Source: Gigaspora margarita
Taxonomy: Eukaryota; Glomeromycota; Glomeromycetes; Diversisporales; Gigasporaceae
DNA: 64,000 bases
NCBI GenBank assembly: GCA_009809945.1
Contig: WTPW01000087.1
Coordinates: 496,398-560,397, forward strand
Reading direction: 5' to 3'
The notes beneath the pieces are model-generated. The model was given only the letters and a program-made list of their open reading frames with translations, ran no database searches and had not been told where the DNA came from. Of this stretch, positions 21,801 to 33,391 are shown piece by piece (positions within the stretch are counted from its first letter, which is position 1; each line of letters begins with the position of its first letter). A program made the position numbers and the translations under genes.

Positions 21801-23200
21801 GGCAGAAAATTGAAGAGTTAGAAGAAAAAGACTAGAAATTGATATAGAGAATATCAATGAAAAGAACTGAGAAGAGTACTAAGCTGATTTGAGCAAAGAA
21901 TTAAAGAGAAAACTCTCGAAGAACAGTGGAAAAGAGAATGCACAGAAAGATATCTTAGATTATTAGCTATTAAAAAACAAAACCTTGGATAAGCTATAGG
22001 ATATTATCAAGAGTAGTATAAAAAATCAGCTACAAACACACTGCCACAAAAGAAAAAGACTTGTGCAATAGAGGACATAGCACACACAGATGCAGTGATC
22101 AAAAAGCTTAGGAAGAATATATGAATGTTAGGAAAATAGTGTAAAAAACTAATAAAAAATAAAAAAAAGGAATTTCAGTTCTGGATGTTAAAGAGTTAGG
22201 ACAATTTATCCCTTAATTTGTTATGCAGGCATATTTGCCTGTATAAATTTTAAAATTTTAAATTTTTTAAATAAAACTTTAAATATTAATTTTAGCTATA
22301 TACTTTCTAAGTAAAAAATATAATATTAGTTTTGTTTTATCAACTTTATTATAAAAATTTTTTAAAATTATTAAAAAAACTTTGGTGTAATAAAAGTTTA
22401 AAGTTTTTGTTTTGGAACTTTTACTATAGAATTTTTCTTTAGATTTTCTCAAATTTTATATATCTCCATCTATAAAAAAATTTTTACTTCTAATACAAGT
22501 CTTAATTTTTACAAGTAAATTACTTAAAGTGCAATAATAAAAGTTGTAAACCTTTATATAAACTACAATATTGTATTAGAAACTATATTTTTAAAACCAA
22601 TATTTAAAGAATTCGCCAAGATATTGTAAATTATTTTTTTGATTAAAAAATTTTTTTAAAATTCAATATTTTGAGTTTATAAGCAATATAAACTTTTTGT
22701 CTTATAATATAAATTTAAATAATTCAAAAATATAATTATTGTTTTTAAATATAATCATACCAAACTTTATTTAAATATTTTAAATGATTAAAAAAATAGA
22801 TCAGAGATATATTTATAGTAATTATGCAGTCAAATTTGCCTGCAAACCTTTACAAACTAAGGGATAGAACCATTTAAAAATTATTGGGGTTTAGAAGTGG
22901 TAGAAGTAGTAAAGCAGGATTATTCAACAGTATCTAACAACTTAGAAACTTAGTAAAAATCCTAACCAAAAGGTAGTATTTGGCCAAAAAAAGTGAGGAA
23001 GAAAGAAGAATACAGGTGTGTATAGAAGCTAGATACGAGATAATAGTTAAAGAACAAAAGAGTATGATAGATAGATTATTAGACTAATCTCAAATGAAAA
23101 TTTAGTTATATAGAATAGTAAAAAGCACAGAAGAAGGAAAAGAGAAATTAGTGAATAAACCTAAAGAAGTACTAGAGAAAGTCAGAAAACATTTCATGCA
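21800..23200 (+). pseudogene. LINE 1 ORF2, linker between EEP and RT, degraded
   Basis: Charged, Lys/Glu-rich coding remnant. After removal of the insert at 22,209-22,864, text such as EPFKNYWGLEVVEVVKQDYS joins across the gap. Several stops at probable Trp codons. No enzymatic motif. Confidence 0.65.
22209..22864. mobile_element. TA-target inverted-repeat element, 656 bp, in LINE 1
   Basis: Ends TCCCTTAATTTGT and (other strand) TCCCTTAGTTTGT, then a shared subterminal TGCAGGCAWATTTG block; TIR about 42 bp. Flanked by TA at 22,207-22,208 and 22,865-22,866. The interior is non-coding and AT-rich. Confidence 0.85.
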
Positions 23201-25265
23201 GCAATTTAGAAAATGTGCATCTCTAGCAAGTAACCTTCCAGGAAAATGGAAAAGCAGGTTCTAACCAATAGAAGAGTTAAACCCTAGTTAGTGTGAGTCC
23301 CTTTTGAAAGAAGTAACAGAAGAGGAATGGTGAGAAGCTTTACAACAAACTAAAAGCAAGTTTGCTTCAGAGGTGTCTAGTATTACATACCAATAATTAA
23401 AAAGGCTAATGGATACACAAAGAAAATTTTCTGTTACCTAGCAAGTAAATGTCTAAAGGAGGGAAATATGCCCAAAAAATAGAAACTTAGCATGCTATAT
23501 CCAATACCCAAGCAGGAAGATTAGTGCTATAGATTAAACAATATGAGACCAATTCTTTTAATAGAGACTTTTAAAAAATCAGTTGTAAGGGTTTGAATAA
23601 TAGGCTTGGAACAATTCTGAAACAAAGAGATATGGGGGTGAGTCAGTAAAAAAAAGAACAAGTCATTTTTAGTAAATTTTTTTAATTTTTAAATTTAAAT
23701 ATCTTAACAACTATTTAATCAAACTTGCTAAAAAAATTTTTATTTTAATCTTGAAATTATATAGAATTAAAATAAAAAAAATTTATTAAATTTATTTATA
23801 TAGTTGTTAAGATATTTAAGTTTAAAGACAAGAAAGCTTTTACTTAGAAAAAATTTGTCCCTTTTTTATTGACTCACCCATATTTTAAAAGGCAGAAACT
23901 TTGCAGGTCTACTAGAAGAAGGCATAGCAGTACTGGTGCACTTGCTAAATTGTTTTCTGAAAGATACATAAGAGAACAAAAAAGAAATTTGGCTTCTCAT
24001 TTTAAGATATAAAAAAGGTCTTCGATTCTGTGAATATTAAAATGCTTCAGCTAGTACTAGAACACATCAAAATACTAGGAGTAGTAGTAGAGTTTATTCT
24101 AAACCTGTACAAAAACAGAGAAATCGAAGTAATCATGACATAGAAAATCAAAAAAGTTTGTTGCTAAAGACAGGATAGACTAGGAGAAGATCATATCACC
24201 CCTGGTATAGAAAATATTTTATGATTCACTTCTAGTAGAGATACAAGAAGAAAGAGACAGAGGTTACAAAATACAGCTAAGTTGGCCAACTAGCCTAAAG
24301 AAAAACACAGTCAAAGTACAAGAACTGCAGGTACAGTGCTAGCCTATACCAATAATACCACCTGTTTGGCAAAAAATAAAATAGAGCTAGAACAAATACT
24401 TGAGATCACAGAAGGTTTTATGAAATAAATGATATTGAAATCAATAGCAGAAAGTCAAAATTATTAGCACTAAACAGGTGCAACAAGTCAGCAATACAAG
24501 ATAGTATCAAGTTTGGTCCAAATAAAGAAATCATACATATTAAGAAAGAAAAGGAGCTAACGAAATTTCTGGGGTTTGGATATCAGAAAAAGCAGAAATT
24601 CAGCATGCAGTTAAGATAGTAAAAGAGGAAATCCAAATGATAGTTAGTGGAAATAAGAGAAAGAAAGCCTTATTAGCACATATAGCATATATAAACAATG
24701 TTGTTCTACTGCCACATCTTGAATATAGGTTATAACATTGTATTATGTCTTGGAAAAACTGTGAAAGCTGCAGAGCTCTATTCTAATGTTAATTAAGAAC
24801 AAAGCAGGAATAATATATACAATGCCTAATGCAACTCTGATGCACTCGAACATTGTTGGAGTAAAATCAATATAGCAAAATCAACTTATGCATCATTTTA
24901 CAGAAATTACATCTAGATTGAATAACAAAGAAGATTTGGGTTAGGCAGTATAGATGAGAATGAAGCAGGTGCAGCTAAGTTGTAAAAGTACAACTTGTGT
25001 TCTGGGCCAAGAGGCAGAAAGATTGGAGAGCTATAAAGTCAAAAACAACCTAGTTCTCAAAGTGATTGTAAAAGCAAAAAAGTTAAATATTAGTTTTAGA
25101 TAAGAAGAATTAGAAAAATCCTGCAAATTAGAAGAAATAAAACAGAAATCACAAGTTTGGTAAAAGAAAAGGACCTACAAGCATTCTTAAAAGAAGAAAA
25201 ATTATATCTTTTTCTGCTGGAGCAAACTGTGGATGCAAAAGGTAAAAGAATGCTATCATAAAAGC
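23200..25265 (+). pseudogene. LINE 1 ORF2, reverse transcriptase domain, degraded
   Basis: RT blocks in order: HFMQQFRKCASLASNL (about 23,190); EVTEEEW and SSITYQ; MPKK-stop-KLSMLYPIPKQED-stop-CYRLNNMRPILLIETF (23,468-23,570); after a MITE, ILKGRNFAGLLEEG (about 23,885); motif A DIKKVFDSVNIKML (24,006); a decayed motif B, RID-stop-EKIISPLV-stop-KIFYDSLL (about 24,175-24,225); motif C YTNN (24,345-24,356) where YMDD is expected, so both catalytic Asp are lost. Thumb text FLGVWISEKAEIQHAVK, then LLAHIAYINNVVLLPHLEYR. At least two frameshifts. TAG stops at 23,480, 23,522 and 24,208 fall at Trp positions and TAG 24,181 at Gln. Confidence 0.93.
23633..23880. mobile_element. Tc1/mariner-type MITE, 248 bp, in LINE 1 RT
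   Basis: Ends TGGGGGTGAGTCAGTAAAAA and (other strand) TGGGTGAGTCAATAAAAAAG, flanked by TA at 23,631-23,632 and 23,881-23,882. The whole element folds as one hairpin (AAATATCTTAACAACTATTT against AGTTGTTAAGATATTT). Removing it with one TA restores KQRDILKGRNFAG in frame. Confidence 0.93.
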
Positions 25266-25268
25266 AAA

Positions 25269-25651
25269 TCAGATAGCTACGAGGTTTAATAGTGAAAGGA
25301 AGAGTTCCAAATTGGTATAAAAATCACAAGAAGGACCTGATAAAAGACCCTTTAAGCAGAAAATTGAAAGCCCTATTGGAGACAGAAAACCTTTTGCATA
25401 AAAAAGCTGGCCTAGAAAAAATAAGTGAGGATAAAAGAAAGCAAGAGTGGCTAGTTTTTGGAAATACAATGGCCAAACCAGAAATTGGAAGAATTGCTAA
25501 AAAGAAAACCTCATATGAGTTTCTGATAGAATATTGGACCCAAGACTCAGTAAACAAACAAGGTTTTATCATAATTAAAAAATGTGAGGGCTGTGATCTG
25601 GCAGAAGAAGAAACAGAAAATCTTTCTTATGTCAAACAAGAAGAAAAATAA
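25269..25651 (+). pseudogene. LINE 1 ORF2, Cys-rich connector between RT and RNase H
   Basis: One of the longest uninterrupted stretches in LINE 1 (119 codons). It reads GRVPNWYKNHKKDLIKD, then LEKISEDKRKQEWLVFG, a helical basic segment. KKCEGCDLAEEETE near 25,580 carries a C-x-x-C pair, the first half of the zinc knuckle that such fungal LINEs have between RT and RNase H. The second Cys pair is not visible. LINE 2 has the equivalent at about 48,550. The ATG is not a true start; this is the middle of ORF2. Confidence 0.72.
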
Positions 25652-25828
25652 GAGGAGTAAAAGGGCAATAAACAGAAACTGGATAGAAAACTGCAATGCT
25701 TCCAGTAGTAAATACAAAAAATAAGCATACCTTGAAAAAATATATTGGAAAAAACACCTGGAAACTGTGAAAGGAGAAGAAGGAGCATAAACAAAATATC
25801 AATATGCACACTAACTAAAGATATTAAT

Positions 25829-26216
25829 GGAGTGCTCCAGGATGGTGTGGTGCATATTCTGGCAGAGTATCCCTTAATACTACACCATACTGAAGTATGA
25901 ATTAGAGCATACTCCAAAGTGTAACCCAGAGTATAACCCAGAGTGTAGCCCAGAGTACTATGTATTAAGCACTATGTAATACTTCAGAGTTTATAGTACT
26001 GTATTTTTCTGAAAATATGCTAACTTATTTTGGAGAAATATGGTAAAAAATATATATATAATAATACTCCAGAGTATAATCCATTTTGTATTAGTAGTAT
26101 TACTTCAGAGCATTTAATTCTATTAATAATATCTTGGTAATCCAAGGTGGTGTCATGTCTAGACCACACCAGTATAGAGTGGGTTATACTCCACAGTTAC
26201 TCTGGAGTGCCTTACT
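25829..26216. mobile_element. hAT-like MITE with GAGTGCTCCAG ends, about 390 bp, in LINE 1
   Basis: GGAGTGCTCCAGGATGGTG at the left and (other strand) GAGTAAGGCACTCCAGAG at the right form imperfect inverted ends. ATTAAT lies on both outer sides, a partial TSD (about 6 of 8). It contains three tandem copies of CCAGAGTRTARCC near 25,920-25,950. It separates the Cys-rich connector from RNase H. Confidence 0.65.
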
Positions 26217-26329
26217 CAATTAATATTCCTAATACTGACCAAAGAGATACTACTAGCTGATGTTATTTGACAAGAAGTAATAGAAGAGCTAAAAGCTATT
26301 GTGAGAAAATCTGTTTATAGAAAAAAATA

Positions 26330-26790
26330 ATGGCCTTCACAGATAGTTCCTTAATGAAAGTAGAAGAAAAAAAAGAAACCCAGATAGGAGTTGAGTAGCT
26401 AGCTTGGAATGATGAAGTTATGCAAACAGAACAGATTAAGGCAACTTTCTGCTATGGCTTAAAAGAATGGCCTTCATCAATTTGAGCAGAGCTAGAAGAA
26501 ATTTAGACTCTGCTTTAGTAGCCCCTTAAGGTTCACATATACAAATCCATACAAGCAATTAAAAAAATAGAGAAAACAAAGAAGTTAGAAGCTGTACTGA
26601 AGATGCAAAATGCAAGTTTACTATGGCAAATTAATTGAGCCTTGGAGTTAAATGAACTAAAAGTGGAATTTCACAAAGTCAAAGGGCATAATGGAATTGC
26701 AGAAAACAAAAAGGCTAACAAACTTGCAAAAAAGGGGCCAAAAGCTCTAGCCTTTTAGCTATCAAGTGGCCCTGAATGAAGATGCAACTA
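26330..26790 (+). pseudogene. LINE 1 ORF2, RNase H domain, degraded
   Basis: Starts MAFTDSSLMKVEEKKETQIG, matching the first RNase H strand with its catalytic Asp (TDGS in active enzymes). YGLKEWPSSI-stop-AELEEI keeps the Glu of the second motif, with a stop at a likely Trp. HIYKSIQAIKKI replaces the expected IYTDSQAAI, so the third acidic residue is lost. FHKVKGHNGIAENKKANKLA carries the His of the VKGHxG loop, but the last acidic position (N-E-x-A-D) reads N-K-K-A-N. Activity in removing the RNA strand is family knowledge; this copy cannot be active. Confidence 0.88.
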
Positions 26791-26865
26791 GTAGTCCCTT
26801 ATTGGAAGAATTTTATAATTGATAGTCCAATTTGAAAATTTATAAATCAAGTAGCTTTAGCAATA
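26791..26865 (+). pseudogene. LINE 1 ORF2, post-RNase H segment up to the LINE 2 insertion
   Basis: Coding continues as FINQVALAI and is then cut by LINE 2. The same VALAI codons reappear at 57,615 and lead into QYAE-stop-LGLERFEKK. AGTAGCTTTAGCAATA at 26,850-26,865 is the LINE 2 target duplication. Confidence 0.85.
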
Positions 26866-26999
26866 AAAACTCTTTTTTGATCATCTCCAAATCACTAAGT
26901 AAAGCAAAAATCAGCAAGAAGTTGTGCAAAATTTAGGATACTTGTAGTTTAACTAATTAAATCAAAATGGTATAGAAGCTACTAAACAACAAAAGAAAG

Positions 27000-29560
27000 A
27001 GATTTCTAAGAAAAGTTCAGAGAAAACTCTCAGTCTAAATAAAGTTTCAAAATATTTTTGGAACAGCAGCAGGTAAATTTTAATGCTGATATGGACCCAA
27101 AAGGGAATATAGAAGTGCTCAAAGAAATTAGAAGTATATCACATGTAGCAATACAACAAGAACAGGCCATACAGAGAGAACAAAGAATAAAGAAAGCCAA
27201 GAAGGTCCATAGTGAAATAGTTAGCAGATATCAAGAACAAAATCTAGAAAGTGAACAGTCTGGTTTGATCAATTATTTTGCACAATGACGTTAGTAAAAG
27301 AGTTTATACTAGATAACCAAATAAGGTGCAGACAACAACAAACATGAGAAAAAACAGCAGATTGAGTATAGAAGATCCAATTTTAGAAGTCAAAGCAAAA
27401 ACAGATGATCGTGAGATATTAACAAATGTGGGAACAAATGAAGAAACATGTACAGAATAGAAATCGAGGAAACCAAAAGGGAAGTTCTGGATTTTAAGAA
27501 GCAACAACAGGAAATGATAGAATCGAGCATGTTTTACATAGAAGACCCAACCTGAAAAACAACCACCTGATCTCTGTAATGCTAATAGATGAACTCAGAC
27601 CATCTACAGTTGGAAATAACAACTAAGAGACTAAAGAGAGAGACAAAAGAAAAGCAGTACAACCTTTGATATATAGTAAGGCAGTTAAAAGTAAACCAAA
27701 GATAAACATACGTTCATTTCATCAGATTGGAAATGTGCAGTAATTAAGAAAAGAATATAAGACAAAGGGACAGAATTTGATAATAAGACTTGGCACCATG
27801 ATAAGCTACAAGAAGTGTTGAAAGATGGGAAAACTCTACATGAGTTTTTTAAGCACATAATTGAAGTGAAACCAATGCAACACAATATACCAAAAGCGAT
27901 AAACTCAAAGTTCAAGTACATGAATACCTCCTTTTTCTGCACCTTCTCAAGAAGAAAAGAAACTGCACCAAAACATCAATTGGAATACAACACCTTGCTA
28001 GAATTGGCAATTGAGAAATACAAAAGAGTACATGATGTCTGTTATGTAAACAAGTTCAATTGTGATCAGATAAATGCAAAACTAAGGGTCAAAATTGCAC
28101 TAGATTTTATAACAAATATAGAATTTTTAGAATACAGGGCACATAGTTGCACAAGATATATTCATTATGCCATAAATTTTGCAAAGATCGAAGGTAAGAT
28201 CAACTTCAACAGAATGAGATCACTATTGACAGAAACACACAATAGGACCCCAAACATCTAGTATAGAGTCATACTTTAAATTTTTCAGCAAAAATATCTA
28301 AAATTTGAGAAGCAATAAACAGTTTTTGGCAATTATCTTGGTATCCAGTGGTCTAATTTGAATGAACTTATTTTAAAAATGAAGCTCTCAGTAAGGCGCA
28401 TCTAACAAAAAAAAGTTTATTCAATTTTGATTACTGGATTAGAGTTATTAAAGTAATTAATTTTTGTCATTTTTAGCGAATCAGGCCAAAATTGGCCAAA
28501 ATCCAGTTATAACCTATATGAGAGATGTTTAGGGTCCTCACACAATAAAAGCATGTTAGAACTTTCAGAAAGACAGAGGAGATAGAAGAAGACTTGAAAT
28601 TGGTCTTTTATATACGATTCCAATAAAAAAGAGAACATCTAGTACTGACAATAAGAGCATTAAGAAAGATACATAGGTTTGAGGGATTGTACAAATCATA
28701 TATTAATTTACCATGCAAGAATTTGCCAGAGAACCCAAATGAGCTTGTAGATGAATTAAAGAAGTATGCCTAATTAAAAAAGTGACTAAACTTCAATACC
28801 TAGGAGAATACAAAAGGAAACTACTTATATTTTACTCATTTGAGAAAATGCCACCAAGCTACTTTCAGCTCTTACCATTCAAACTACAGCTTTCTAATAT
28901 ATTACAAGAGTTAAATTTAGCTACGAGAGAAATATTTTCATGTGACCCAAAGGATAGCACAGATTTTAGAAACTACGTAAACATATTAAGAAGATATTAT
29001 ACATTTAGGAGAATACCATGAGATTACTTTAAGCAAAAAGCTAGATTGCCAGAAAAACTAGAGAAAATACAGATATACCTAAGTCAGATTTTCCAATTAG
29101 GGACAAAAACCTAGCAAAGAAATTTCTAGCAGAAATATTCAGGATAGATTTAGATTTACAATCCTGTTACCAAAGAGTCATATGCTTTAATCTAACAGAT
29201 AAACTAGAATTGCCACATGATGCAAATAAAATAAGCCAAATGCACTTGACTATACCTATTAGTAGTCCTAAGATCTTAGTAGAAATAGCTAGAGAGTTGA
29301 TGAAGTTCTACTTCTTCCATTAACTACTGAAAGAATAGATAGACATCTAAATTAAGGAGAATAGAGAAGAAGAAAAAACCTAGCCTTCCACTAGGTACTA
29401 CAGAAATCATATTATACTTACAAAATGTACTGAACAAAGACAAGATACAACTACCAATAAACAATTACAAGAATATTCAAGATACAATAACAACTTTGAA
29501 AAAACACTTTTCCTTAATGGTATTCCACAAATATAACAGACTTACCAAACCAACAAGAAC
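27000..29560 (+). pseudogene. LINE 2 ORF1 (nucleic-acid-binding protein), degraded
   Basis: Position before the EEP domain makes this ORF1. Open pieces are 27,058-27,288 (Gln/Glu-rich, IQQEQAIQREQRIKKAKKVH, coiled-coil-like, ending NYFAQ), 27,815-28,243 (DGKTLHEFFKHIIEVKPMQ, then LEYNTLLELAIEKYKRVHD) and 28,782-29,021 (YFQLLPFKLQLSNILQ). After removal of the MITE at 28,244-28,538, THN joins KSMLELSERQRR in frame. I recognise no conserved domain with confidence; a zinc knuckle was not seen. The LINE 1 ORF1 is not obviously alignable by eye. Confidence 0.55.
28244..28538 (+). mobile_element. AGGACCCC hAT-type MITE, copy C, in LINE 2 ORF1
   Basis: 295-bp copy of the 8889-9184 family: left AGGACCCCAAACATC, right GATGTTTAGGGTCCT. 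CACACAAT is duplicated exactly at 28,236-28,243 and 28,539-28,546. Excision would restore the ORF1 frame. The ORF reading RTPNI into it is the MITE. Confidence 0.95.
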
Positions 29561-29597
29561 CAGAGTGAGAGGTACTAGATAACTATGGTCCATCATA

Positions 29598-30423
29598 ATG
29601 AGTAATAAGAAAAATAAAGAGAAGGTTTTCCAACAAAATATACATACTAGCAATAGCAAATTATGGAATAATAATACAAATGGTATGAATATAAATACAA
29701 CACTAACTGATGATCCTGATTTTATATATTTAAACATTGCAATACATAATGTGCAAGGCATGAACAATAGCCTAAAAAGGCAATTGTAGTTTGTGTTCTG
29801 CAATGAAGCAAATCTATATATAATCAGTATGACTAAAATAAAATTGGCACAATCAGAGTACCTCAAGAGTAAAGTAGCAAACCCTTATTTCAATATATAT
29901 GCTCCTAATAGCAATAAAAAGGTTGCCAAAAAACAGGAAGCAAGTATAGAAACAATGATAGCAATTTACAAATTATTACAGAAATATGTCATGGGACAGA
30001 ATCATTACCAGGCACAGCATTAAAAATAGACTTGTATTTACCAAGAAAGAACCAAATCCAAATAATTTTAATATACATACCATGTAATAATAAGGAACAA
30101 AACAAAACAACACAGGATAAGATATCAGAATAGTTAAAACAGGCACAAAAAAAGGATATGGAAGTCTTAGTGATGGCAGACTTCAACCATGAATGTGGAA
30201 ACACCAAAGGCTTTAAATTATTTAGAAACTTCAAACAAGCCAATATCTATAGTACAGTAAAACATTTCAAAATAAACCAAGCAACATGGAGTAGGGCAGA
30301 AAAACAGAGTCAAATAGATGATATATGGACATCCTCAAGAATTCTAAATCGGTGTGAAGAACTAAAATTAATAGACGCACAAGAAATTACAAATAGCGAC
30401 CACAAAATAGTGCTATTGAAATA
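29598..30423 (+). pseudogene. LINE 2 ORF2, EEP endonuclease domain
   Basis: Nearly continuous EEP domain with few breaks. It shows FIYLNIAIHNVQGMNNSLKR (first strand and N-x-Q-G), then YIISMTKIKL where active enzymes read E-T-K (the metal-binding Glu appears as Met), IYIPCNN, EVLVMADFNHECG (30,160-30,195, D-x-N kept), QSQIDDIWTS (the R-I-D-x-x-W motif) and ITNSDHKIVLLK (S-D-H, catalytic His kept) just before a TAG at 30,422. Stops near 29,787 and 30,022 and a frameshift around 29,990 separate the pieces. Role: target-site nicking in retrotransposition (family knowledge). Confidence 0.9.
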
Positions 30424-30880
30424 GTTTCACAGAATAGCAATGAATATAAAAAGGCCAAAAAAGAAAAAGAGATGGATATATAAGTATGAAGAAATGAATT
30501 ATGTACTGTGGAAGAAGTTTGCCAAAGAAGTAGGTAGGAAGATAGTCACCTACAAAGAATCTGAAATCATTAATATCGAACAATTAGACAAGTTATAAAA
30601 TAGGATCGTTAATGCAATACAAGAAAGTAGTATTAAAGTAATACCGAGAAGCAAAATAGGGTATAAAGAATCTACGCATTTTCAAAACAGGCTACAAAGT
30701 TGCATATAGTACTCAAAGAGACAAATAAATTGGTTAGAATGCTTAAAAAGAAGAAAAATCTGCCCTTGAAGGTCCTAAATGATACAATTGACATAATAAA
30801 CAAACTGCCAAAAGTAACATAGACAAGCTAGAACAGATTGATATTCAGGGTGCGCAAATAGAATATATGGTTAAAAGAAT
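30424..30880 (+). pseudogene. LINE 2 ORF2, linker before RT
   Basis: Basic coding text (RPKKKKRWIYKYEEMNYVLW, FAKEVGRKIVTYKESEI) with scattered stops, typical of the linker after the EEP domain. Cut at 30,882 by a CATCAGC element. Confidence 0.7.
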
Positions 30881-30882
30881 TA

Positions 30883-32668
30883 CATCAGCGAATTATATAT
30901 ACGTAATCTTACGTAAGATATTACAGCCCGTAATATTACGAAAATCTTACATTTGATACGATTTATTACGTAATATATTACGTTAGATTACGGTAATATT
31001 ACAGTTATTATTTCGAAATATTTTGAAATATACCAAATAAAAAAATGCAAATTACCTCCCCCTACAGGATCGGTACTCATGCAGATCAATAAACAAATGC
31101 ATGCAGGAGGTAATATTTTGATATTTTCGTATTGTTTCGCAATGTTTTGGATCATTTCACATTGTTTCACAATATTTGGCAAATTTTCGCAAATTTTTAA
31201 AAAATAAATAAATGATATACATATTCACATAATCATGCTTTTTTACAGGTTTTCGCTTTATTTCGCAAGGTTTCGCAATTTATTATAAAATTTTACATTT
31301 TTTTATTTATTATTATTTTTTTATTTATTATTATTATATATTATGCATATTATATTATATATTATATTTTAATTATTATACATTTTATACAGTATAATTT
31401 TTACATTATTATATATTATTTTAAATACTTTTGCACTTCTTCGCTTCTAATTCTATCACTATATACAAAAAACTAGCCCTACACACTTATTTTCGCTCAC
31501 CCACAGTTAGTTATTATCTTCGCTTCTTTGTTTTCTATTGTCTTCACTTTGACTACTTCTTTTGTTTTGACTATAAACTTCGTTTCACACTCTTTTTCTA
31601 AAAACTTCAAAATAAAAATGTTTCTTAGAAGTGTTGGTTCTTGCAAATTGCTGAGGAAATTCACAAAGTTTCGAAGAAGTTAGGAATAAATAACTAAAAT
31701 AAAATTTAAAAAAATAAGTAAAAAAAAAAAAACAAAAAAACAAAAAGTGTAAGCAAACTAATAAAAAAAAATAAACGAAGCCCCAAATCTTCGTAAGAGT
31801 TCGTGTTCTTGTAAATTCAGAAATTGCAAAAGTCATGTTAATGTTCTTGCGAAATGCCAAAAAANTCGNGAAGTACCGAAAAAGTCTGGGTTGTTTTTCT
31901 TGCAAAGTGCCAGAAAGTAAGGGTTCTGTTCTCGCAAAGTGCTGAAATATAATAAATTAATAAAAGAAATTTTTAAATAAAACAAAAGAAAACAAAAACA
32001 CAAAATGAAAAAATAAATGATACGAAACCTTGCAAAAACTTGCACAAACTTGCAAAACCTTGCGAAAACTTGTGAAAACTTGCGCCTAACTAAATCATTC
32101 TCTAAAGAAGCATTCTTGATGTTCTTGAATATGTCAGAAGTCTGATAGACATGCGCAAGGTTTCGAAATGTTGTACCTCTTCTTGCAAAGATGTCTTGTA
32201 AAAGTGCCAAAATAAAAAATAATTAAAAAAAATTAAAAATAAAAATGAAAACAAAAAACGAAACGAAAACAAAAAATGAAATGAAAATAAAAAATAAAAC
32301 GAAATAAAAACAAAAAAGNGAAAGAAAAAAAATAGAAGATCTAATTATAAACAAAAGATCTAATCTGATCTTGTAGTACAGAATTTGAATATCATCGAAT
32401 TATTTCAAACTATTTCGAAAAATCAGTCTAATGCGCGATCCAGGTTACAGACCTACTGATCCTGATCCAGCTTGGTTTCCTAGTCTTAATTATTTTGAAA
32501 GGGATCGAAATATTTCGTTAACCTATTTTGAAATATTTTGAAATTACTTTCATAATATTTCAAAAATTTGATAATTCGAAATATTTTGAAATATATTATG
32601 TAATATTTTGCTTATATTACGGTTCGTAATATCTTACGTAAGATTACGCTATTATAAATTTGCTGATG
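30883..32668 (+). mobile_element. CATCAGC-family element, copy 3, complete, 1786 bp
   Basis: Starts CATCAGCGAATTATATATAC and ends ATAAATTTGCTGATG, with TA on each side (30,881-30,882 and 32,669-32,670). Next to both ends lies the palindrome AATCTTACGTAAGATATTAC or its complement. The body has a repeated ACTTGCGAAA decamer (32,030-32,090), TTCTTGCAAAGTGCC units, and GATCTAATCTGATCTTGTA followed by a GATCCAGGTTACAG block. No coding capacity. It interrupts LINE 2. Confidence 0.92.
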
Positions 32669-32669
32669 T

Positions 32670-33390
32670 AAATAATACCAAACTATAATTCACAAAGCTA
32701 GAAATATTGCAAACAATATAGAACAATGAGAGAAAATAAACCAGCATATAGACAGAAGAACAAGGAATTTTAAGAAAAACACAAAGAAAATGATTGATAG
32801 CATACTAGGAAGGTGAGTAGACAAAATTGAGTTTAACAATATAATGACAGAAGAAGGGCTAAAGTTGCATCTAGAAGACATAAAATAACAGATCAAACAA
32901 TACTTTGAAACTTGGATGAAAGGCTAATCCAAATATGATGCTATAGCAAAAATAGAAGGGTGAATACGAGCTATTAAAACAAATAGATGAAAAGTAGTAT
33001 GATAATCTAACAGAGGAGATAAAGATGAAAGAAGTACAAGCAAAACTAAGTGAGTCTGGCCTAAAGAAAGCAACAGGACCGCTCAACATAAGTAATGAAA
33101 TGCTAAGGCACCTAAGTAGAAAAATTTTGGAAAACATAATTGTAGTCGCCTGATAATCAAAGATGTACTAACAGAATGGAAACGAAGTGCAGTATACCCA
33201 ATATCGAAGAAACTGACCTTTAATGGTTAATTGAACCAGACAAGACCAATAATGCTTATAGAGCATACAAGAAAATTATTTACAAAAATAATAACAAAAT
33301 GGCTAGTGGACATACTATCAAATCACAGATATTAAACCCGAACAATCACATTGCATTATGGCATACTTTACCATAATACCATTTAATACT
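32670..33390 (+). pseudogene. LINE 2 ORF2, RT fingers segment
   Basis: Reads KMKEVQAKLSESGLKKATGP, then LNISNEMLRHLSRKILENII (the K-A-x-G-P..I block of RT). In shifted frames it continues TEWKRSAVYPISKK, TRPIMLIEHTRKL and KWLVDILSNH, the standard 'P-I-P-K ... R-P-I-x-L-I-E' region. Three frames are needed. It is interrupted at 33,392 by another CATCAGC element. Confidence 0.85.
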
Positions 33391-33391
33391 A

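Noticed and set aside
25627..25917. 96-codon minus-strand ORF spanning the connector and a MITE
   Set aside because: It crosses the border between LINE 1 coding sequence and a MITE, so it cannot be an old gene; it is a chance frame.
29477..29866. 129-codon minus-strand ORF
   Set aside because: Antisense shadow of the LINE 2 EEP domain, which has recognisable motifs on the plus strand.
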